Positions 56,640 to 64,000 of a DNA stretch of 64,000 bases are shown in pieces. The notes under the pieces are model-generated. The model saw nothing but the letters and a program-made list of their open reading frames with translations. It did not search any database and had not been told where the DNA came from. The position numbers and the translations under genes were made by a program. Within the stretch, counting starts at the first letter, position 1, and every line of letters begins with the position of its first letter. This DNA is from Elephas maximus indicus (lineage: Eukaryota > Chordata > Mammalia > Proboscidea > Elephantidae), in contig NC_064842.1 in assembly GCF_024166365.1 (NCBI RefSeq), positions 11,007,001-11,071,000 of the forward strand, in the 5' to 3' direction.

Positions 56640-57225
56640 GGAGTCTCTGGGTGATGCAAATGGCTAATACACTTGGCTGCTAACTGAAAGGTTGGAGGTT
56701 CAAGTTCACCCAGAGGTGCCTTGAAAGAAAGTCCAGGCAATCAACTTCTGAAAAATCAGCCACTGAAAACCCTATTAGCAGACCCCTAAAATGAGAGGCG
56801 TACAGGCTGAGCTCACAGTAACGGGTGAATCTGCTCTGACTCTGAGGGAGTGAGGGGAGGGGGGCAAAACTGCCGCTGTTCTCAGGAAGAATATTTTCAT
56901 GCAATCCGCCCTTGTCCTTGAAAGACAAGCAGACCCATTTTCACAAAATACTTGTGCAGACTGGCTCCAGGATGTCTGTAGATTAACTGTTATATTACTT
57001 GTGGTTACTATTTCCTTAAATTTTCGTGTACAGTCTTCCTCAACTCCTGTACTTCTTTCTCCCTCACTGCAGTTGCTCTATTCCTCAATAAAACTTATTT
57101 CCTTTTTACTTCTAACCAAGTAAGAATTTGGTTTTTCAACAATCTTATGGAGCATGGTTCTACTTTGACACACACTGGGCTGCCATGAACCAGAATTGAA
57201 GCAAGAGCAATTGGCTTGGTTTTGG
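56640..57225 (+). mobile_element. AfroSINE split by a solo LTR
   Basis: Head and body at 56,640-56,777 (gagtctctgggtgatgcaaa, cccagaggtgccttgaaaga, agccactgaaaaccctat); tail at 57,135-57,225 (cttatggagcatggttctac, gctgccatgaaccagaattg). The element is a single SINE interrupted at the ccctat|ggagc point. Confidence 0.85.
56778..57134 (+). mobile_element. Probable solo LTR inside SINE
   Basis: About 357 bases from ttagcagacccctaaaatga to ttggtttttcaaca. AATAAA at 57,086-57,091 and a following T-rich region fit an LTR polyadenylation signal in sense orientation. The flanks ccctat/tcttat match weakly. The TG start is not clean. An ERV1-like LTR is my best guess. Confidence 0.5.
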
Positions 57226-57249
57226 TTTGGTCGTACTTATTACTTCTAC

Positions 57250-59140
57250 ATACTTTTGGCAGAACCCCAGAATACATTTTGATTATTTTTCCTTTAAGTG
57301 GTCAATTATCTTAAAAAATATTTAATAAAAAGAATTTGTATTGTATTTTTTCCCATATAATTTACCATTTGCAGTTTTTCATTGCTTTGTATGGGTCCAA
57401 ATTTTCATCTGGTATCATTTTTCATCTGCCTGAAGGACATCGTTTTACATTTCTTATATTATAGGTCTACCAGTGATGAATTCTTTCAGCTTTTATGTCT
57501 GAAAATGTCTTTATTTAGCATTGGTTTTTTAATGTTATTTTCACTGGATGTAGGCAAGCAGTTTTTTTTTTTTTCTTTCTTTAGCACGTTAAAAATATTC
57601 TACCTTCTTTCTTGCATTGTTTCTGATGATAAGTTTCATGCTATCTATATATAATATGCCTTTTTTTTTTTCTATGGCTGCTCCTAAGATTTTCTCTTCA
57701 TCACTGATTTCCAGCAATTTATTCTGATGTGCTACGGTATAGTTTTCTCATTTTTTCTTGTGCCTGTGGAACGCTGAACTTCTTGAATTTGGGGGTAAGT
57801 AGTTTTAACCAAAGGAGTCCTAGTGGTGCAGTGGTTAAGTACTCAGCTGCTAAACTGAAGATCATCGGTTCAAACCCACTAGCCACTTCAAGAGAGAAAG
57901 ATATGACAGTCTGCTTCCATAAAGATTTACAGCTTTGGAAACCCTATGGGTAAGTTCTACTCTGTCCTATAGGGTTGCTATGAGTTGTAGTCGACTCAAT
58001 GGCAGTGGATTTCGTTTTCGGTTTGGTTAGTTTTAACCAAGTTTAGCAATTTTTTGGTCATTATTTCTTCAAATATTTTTTTCTATTCCTTCCCTGTCTC
58101 TTCTTCTTCAAGAACTACAATATATTAGGCCATTTTAAGTTTTCCCATAGCTTACTGATGGTTTTTTCATTTTTTAAAAATTGCCTTTCTCCGTTTTTTG
58201 AATAATTCTGAATAATTTGTATAACTACTCCTTCAAATTCATTAATCTTTACTTCTATAATGACTAATCAGTTGTTAATTCCATCCAGTGTAATTTTTTT
58301 TACCTAAAAGGTTGTAGTTTCATTTGTAGAAGTTTTATTTGGGTCTTTGTTATATTTTTCATGTTTCTACCCAGTTTTTTGAACTTATGGAGTATTCATA
58401 TAATAACTCTATTATCACCCTTATTTACTAATTCTATCATCTACTCCATTTCAGGAATAGGAAGAGGTGAGTTTCAATTAATTAATTTTTCTCCTCGTTG
58501 TAAGTCATATTTTCCTGTTTCTTTGAATATCTAGTAATATTCTATTGGGTGCCAGACATTGGGAATTTTACCTTATAGGGTACTGGATAATTTTGTGTTC
58601 CTACAAATATTATTAAGCTTTGCTACAGGATCCATTTGTTATTTGGGAACAGTTTAATCCTGTGGGGCCTTGGTTTTAAACTTTGCTAGGTGGGAAAGGC
58701 AATTTAGTTTACAGCTAACTTTTCCCTGCTACTGAAGCAAAACCCTCCTGAGTAATCTACCCAGTGGCCTAGGGGTAATGAGGTTTCCCATTCTGGCTGG
58801 AGCTATTCCTATCCCATGTGCCCTATCCCTAGTTGATCTTCTGTCACATATATACTGATCAGTACTCAGTAGTTGGTTCAGAGGGGATCCTCTCTCTCTG
58901 TGCAGCTCTCTTCTCTTTAATACTCTCCTCTGCAAACTCTAGGTGCTTTGTTCTCCCTGCACTTACAGGTCCATCTACTCAACTCGCACGACTACTAGAC
59001 TCTGCCTGGGTTTTTACCTCCTTTTGTTACAACCTCGAAATTCTTGTCAGGCAGTAAGATAGAGTAATCATAGGATTTCCTCTTTTGTTTACCATCTCTC
59101 AAGGATCACTGTCCTTTGATTCCTGGAGTCTAATGTCTAA
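57250..59140 (-). mobile_element. Old L1M 3' region, antisense
   Basis: Left part: ttatattataggtctaccag, gaaaatgtctttatttagca, tctgatgataagtttcatgc; right part: ctgtttctttgaatatctag, gtgccagacattgggaattt. These follow antisense 3' regions of old L1M subfamilies. A SINE at 57,813-58,027 interrupts it. Confidence 0.72.
57813..58027 (+). mobile_element. AfroSINE, sense, with TSD
   Basis: gagtcctagtggtgcagtgg, catcggttcaaacccactag (box B), gtctgcttccataaagattt, tatagggttgctatgagttg. Perfect 13-bp duplication tagttttaaccaa at 57,800-57,812 and 58,028-58,040. Confidence 0.96.
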
Positions 59141-60969
59141 AGATGTTAATTCATGTATTTAATCTTTCATCTTACTCACTCACTCATTTATTTAATTTGG
59201 CTTGTATCAGGTGGATTGATAAATCCAGTCCCTGCTATTCCATCTTATTCAGAAGCAGAAATCTACTTGAAAATGAATTTGAATTATTATTTGATAGGTG
59301 TTGGTCACCAGGATGTATATTTAAGCTGAATTTGCCCCAAAACGTATGGTTTGTTTTGACTTCTTTTCTAATCCCGTCGCTTTGACAGCTCTCTGGTTTA
59401 TTCATTGCCTTCCTCTGGCTTGTCCCAGAAATATTGTAACATTATTTTTGCTTCTTAGAGCCAGACAAATATCTCTTTAGAACATCCAAACTCCCCCAAA
59501 GGCTTGGGAATTGGTAGTACTCACAAGAGTTTACTAATTCAATGAATTAAACGAATGAACAATAGCTAAATGACATGAATATCTTATGTTCCCTCTGCTA
59601 TACAGACTATTGGGCTGATTGTCGGATATATCTAAAAGCTGAGATGACCCAGCCATAACAGGCTTAAATCCCAGGCTCCTTTTGAGTATATCTTTTGAGA
59701 ACCTTTAGTACTACCAAAGATTTATTTTTCAATAGAGTTGTGTCCTACTGGGTGGCTGGATTAAGGAAAGGTATTTACAAGGCTGCTGTAACGGTCTGAG
59801 TGGAAGGGATGCTGGAATTTCACAGCATCCCTCTGTTGAGAACACTTGTAAAAGCCATTATTCAGCCTGCCATGGCTTGGAGGAAGAGGCAGTGTCAGAG
59901 AGATGATGAAGATGCGGTCTGGATTAAGGGCTCTCCAATAAGTCAAGAACATCTGTCACCAATGTTTCTACCTCTCATTGCATCTGCAGCTTTTCTGCTC
60001 TTTGAGTCTGCAGATTTTGTTTTACTTTTTTCCTCACCTCCTTAAAATATAGACATTCTGCAGTGAGATTAGGACATGTCTAAGTATACTGCCCTATGAT
60101 TTAAATCCTTGGCCCTATGAGCCCATGTTCTAAAAAAGACAACCAAACCACATAACTTCTCACATCACTTCCAAAGCCCCACCCTTACCACCCCAAAAGC
60201 TCTCCTCTCCCACTGCTTTAATATTATCATTCTATAAACTCCAGGGCTTCTTATTCATAAATTGAGTATTTGGAGCCTTAAAGTGTTCAAAATCTAGTGA
60301 AAACTAACAGGTTGCAATTATAACTGATTTTCAGTAGCTGAAGCAAACCCATTAATGGGTGACCAACCTCATTCAAGGAAATCTGACTCCAAGGTTATCC
60401 CACATTTTAAGGTAGCAATAGTCATAGGATAAAGAAGGAAAGAAAAGCAATTAAAAGCCCAAGTAATCTATTTCCCTAAAGTAAAATGTGTTGCATTTGG
60501 AAGCAGTCAAATGTTACTTTATTTTATTTTTTAATTTATGAAGGCAGCCTTAAATTTTATCAAATCTCCATATCTTGAAAGGAGTTCCTTGAAAACATCA
60601 TGAAATGGATATCCTCAGGGTAGCAGGCTGAAGGCAAAGGGTAGATCAAAATCTTTGGCCTCATATATTTTGCTTCATTACTAAGGCTTGTACCTCTATG
60701 GTGTTTGTATCTAAATACCTGGATAGTTTTAGGAAATGAAGAGAGAGAGAGGCAAAAGCAGGAGCTATAGTGTATGCTGGCCTTAGGGTCATCCATACCA
60801 TTTCTATGCTTGTGATCCATTTACCCAGCAATGCTCAGGAGAATGGAGTAGCCAAGTGTCAGCCACTACCTGCTTTTGGGCCTGTAGTGCTGGCTGAACA
60901 CCATCCAGTTGAACAGGCTCTACTTGTCCAGGAGAGGACCTAGAAGTTAGTCAGTTAGAAAGTATTGGG
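59141..60969. other. Unassigned intergenic
   Basis: No gene or repeat is recognised. Frames of 60-86 codons lack motifs. Confidence 0.4.
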
Positions 60970-61060
60970 GAGGCAGATTAGTGTAGGGGTTACGAACAAG
61001 CTCTGGAATAAGACAGAATCCCATCTAGCTATGTGACCTTGAAAATTAAGAAGGAGCACT
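60970..61060 (+). mobile_element. MIR fragment, sense
   Basis: gtgtaggggttacgaacaag, ctctggaataagacagaatc and agctatgtgaccttgaaaat follow the MIR 5' part and core. Confidence 0.75.
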
Positions 61061-61534
61061 TCTTTTCTTCTCCTGATGACATCTTCCATTCAGAGGGATT
61101 TTTTAATAGATTGCAAGTAGCATTGATACTAAGAGCTATGACACACATAAGAGTGGCTGGAAGAACAGATAACATTTAAGTAGATGGATGGTAAACACTG
61201 TCATAGCCCTTTGCTTCTGCTTCTTTGAATGTACAGATTTAACTTAAACTTGTTTTATTGCTAATTTTCTACATGTCTTTCTTTTTCACTAGATTTAAAA
61301 TGCTTTAAGAACAGGGATCAAGTGTTATTCATTTTGGTGTCTTCCGCAGTATCCAGGGAAGCAGCTAGCAGGGAATAAGGAAGAGAAAGAAGGAATAAAA
61401 ATGAAGAAAGGGATGAAGGAAGGATGGAGTAAGGAAAGGATATGAAAAAACACAGCTGAGTCAGATGGAAATTTCCAGGAAACTAATGCATAGAGCCAGG
61501 AATGCCAAAGTTCTCCACCAGTATTTCAAATATG
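61061..61534. other. Unassigned; purine-rich stretch
   Basis: A GA-rich stretch (ggaagagaaagaaggaataa, aagggatgaaggaaggatgg) lies at 61,378-61,445. No gene is recognised. Confidence 0.4.
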
Positions 61535-64000
61535 AGCAGAGTCACCCATGGTGGACAGGTTTCAGCAGTGCTTCCAGGTTAAGACAGACTAGGAAGAAGG
61601 ATCTGGAGGTCTAGTTTTGAAAAAAATTGGCCAGTGAAAACCTCATGAATAACAGCGAAACATTATCTAATATAGTGCCAGAAGATGAGCCCCTCAGTTT
61701 GGAAAGTACTCAAAATACATCTGAGGAAGAGATGCCTCTTCAAAGTAGAGTCAACCTTAATGACGTGGATGGAGTTAAGCTTTCAGGACCTTCATTTGCT
61801 TATGTGGCAGGACTCAAAATAAGAAGAAACAGCTGCAAATAGCCATTAATAATCAGAACCTGCAATGTACAAAGCATGAATCTAGGAAAATTGGAAGTTG
61901 TCAGCAATGAAATGGTATGCATAAACATCCATATCTTAGGCATTAGTGAGCTGAAATGGACTGGTATTGACCATTTTGAATCAGAAAATCATATGGTCTA
62001 CTATGCCATGAATGAGAAATTGAAAAGGAATGCAGTCTCATTCATCATCAATAAGAATATTTCAAGATCTATCCTGAAGTGCAACGATGTCATTGAAGGG
62101 ATAATATCCATACACCTACAAGGAAGACCAGTTAATAAGACTATTATTCAGAATTTCCTTACCAAAAACTAAGGCCAAAGATGAGGAAGTTGAAGATTTT
62201 TTACCAACCTCTCCCATCTGAAGTTGGTCAAACATGCAATCAAGATGCATTGATAATTACTGGTGATTGGAACGTGAAAGTTGGAAACAAAGAAGAAGGA
62301 TTGGTAGTTAAAAAATATGGCTTTGGTGATAGAAAGGACAACAGAGATGACATGATAGAATTTTGCAAGGCCAATGACTTCTTCATTGCAAATACCTTCT
62401 TTCACCAACATAAATGACAACTATACACATGGACCTCACCCGATGGAATAAACAGGAATGAAATCAACTACCTCTGTGGAAAGAAACAATGGAAAAGTTC
62501 AATATCATCAGTCAGAACAGGCCAGGGGTCGACTGCAGATGAGACCATCAATTGCTCACATGCAAGTTCTAGTACAAGCTGAAGAAAATTAAAACAAGCC
62601 CATGAGAACCAAAATATGATCTTGAGTATATCCACTTGAATTTGGAGACCATCTCAAAAATAAATTTGACACAGTAAACACTAATTACCAAAGACCAGGT
62701 AAGTTGTGGAATGACAATGACATCATACATGAAGAAAGCAAAAGGTCATTAAAAAGATGGGAAAGAAAGAAGAGGCCAAAATGGATGTCAGAGGAGACTC
62801 TGAAACTTGCTATTGAGTGGAAAGTAGCTAAAGTGTATGGAAGAAATGATGAAATAAAAGAGCTGAACAGAAGAATCCAAAGGGCAGCTCCAGAGGACAA
62901 AGTATTATAAAGAAACGTGCAATGACCTGGCATTAGAAAACCAAAAGGGAAGACCATGCTTTGCATTTCCCAAGCTGAAAGAACTGAGGAAAAAAATTCA
63001 AGCCTTGAGTTGCAATTTTGAAGGATTCTGTGGGCAAAATATTAAGTGACACAGGTAGCATCAAAAGAAGATGGAAGGATTACACACAGTCACTCTACCA
63101 AAAAAGACTGGGAAATGTTCAGTCATTTCAGGAGGTAGCATATGATCAAGAATTGATGGTATTGAAAGAAGAAGTCCAAGCTGCCCTGAAAGCATTGGCA
63201 AAAAACAAGGCCACAGGAATTGATGGAACACCAACTGCCACGTTTCAAAAATGGATGCAGTGCTATAGGTGCTCACCAGTCTACGCCAAGAAATTTGGAA
63301 GACAGCTACCTGGCCAACCAACTGGAAGAGATCCATATTTGTGCCCATTCCAAAGAAAGGTGATCCAATAGGATATGGAAATTATCAAACAATATCCTTA
63401 ACATCACACACAAGTAAAATTTTGCTGAAGATCCTTCAAAAAATGGTTGCAGCAGTATATTGACAGGGAACTGCCAGGAATTCAAGCCAAATTCAGAAGA
63501 GGATGTGGAATGAGGGTTATCACTGATGTCAGATGGATCTTGGCTGAAAGCAGAGAATACCAGAAAGATGTTTACCTGTGTATTATTGACTATGCAAAGG
63601 CATTTGATCGTGTGTGGATCATAACAAATTACGGATAACATTGCAAAGAACAGGAACTCCAGAACACTTAATTGTGCTCATGTGGAAACTGTACATAGAC
63701 CAAGAGGTAGTAGTTCCAAAGGACAAGGGAATATTGTATGGTTTAAAATCAGGAAAGGTGTGCATCAGAGTTGTATCCTTCAACGTACGTATTCAATCTG
63801 TATGCTGAGCAAATAATCCAAGAAGCTGGGCTATATGAAGAAGAACATGGCATCAGGATTGCAGGAAGACTCATTAACAATCTGCAATATGCAGATAGTA
63901 CAACCTTTCTTGCTAAAAAGCTAAGAGGACTTGAAGCACTTACTGGTGAAGATCAAAGACTGCAGCCTTTAGTATGGATTACATCTCAACATAAAACAAA
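61535..64000 (+). mobile_element. RTE LINE, 5' part, runs off window
   Basis: Leader with gtcacccatggtggacaggt and taagacagactaggaagaag; then a MASENLMN-like reading (61,627), endonuclease start (MNLGKLEVV, LGISELKWTG, near 61,876-61,970), TGDWNVKVGN (62,263), linker (62,704-63,010), and reverse transcriptase from about 63,120, with DYAKAFDRV near 63,588. The catalytic motif near 63,890 reads YADS in place of YADD. Many stops and frameshifts: a dead copy, older than 9,423-10,584 by eye. It likely continues beyond 64,000. Confidence 0.93.

Overview
The window reads as nuclear DNA of an afrotherian mammal, most probably an elephant or a close relative. The main reason is its repeats: about 28 copies of a tRNA-headed SINE of the AfroSINE type, a second tRNA-Gly-headed SINE, eight copies of an RTE-clade LINE, and an L1 whose 3' UTR matches what I remember of elephant L1s. 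Older shared mammalian repeats (MIR, L2, old L1M, MaLR/ERV-L LTRs, Tigger-like elements) lie beneath them. Species assignment is inference; manatee or hyrax are not excluded. There is no prokaryotic gene layout, operon or CRISPR array.

Layout. 1-10.6 kb: antisense L1, RTE pieces, AfroSINEs, a full-length U6 snRNA pseudogene fused to an L1 3' UTR (6.8-7.3 kb), and a 5'-truncated RTE with a perfect target-site duplication (9.4-10.6 kb). 10.6-12.5 kb: mostly repeat-free; on the minus strand it holds the one good candidate for an unrecognised host gene, two short exons for an 87-residue, very basic protein with no acidic residues. 12.5-23.3 kb: old L1, a GC-rich degenerate repeat, SINEs, a solo ERV-L-type LTR with a 5-bp duplication, and long unassigned stretches. 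23.3-26.5 kb: a near full-length RTE on the minus strand. 26.5-34.5 kb: MIRs, L1 3' UTR pieces, a solo MaLR-like LTR, and two SINEs at one target site. 34.5-37.7 kb: the 3' part of an ERV-L provirus (dUTPase remnant, polypurine tract, LTR), a Tigger-like element and another solo LTR carrying an L1 insert. 38-47.5 kb: SINEs, MIRs, unassigned sequence, an L1 carrying a Tigger-like element and a SINE. 47.5-56.6 kb: an old antisense L1 broken by an internally inverted RTE and by a young full-length L1 (48,883-55,422) with a perfect 16-bp duplication, one stop in ORF1, and one stop plus one frameshift in ORF2. 56.6-64 kb: a SINE split by a solo LTR, old L1 sequence, unassigned sequence, and the 5' part of an RTE that runs off the window.

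The mobile elements form a connected system. The SINEs share the 3' tail of the RTE LINE, and the tRNA-Gly-headed SINE also shares the RTE 5' leader, so both SINEs probably use the RTE machinery. Nesting gives relative ages: old L1 and Tigger-like elements first, then RTE and SINEs, with the full-length L1 among the youngest. All assignments come from reading the sequence and from memory of families; no alignment or search was run, and element edges without a stated duplication are good to about 10-30 bases.
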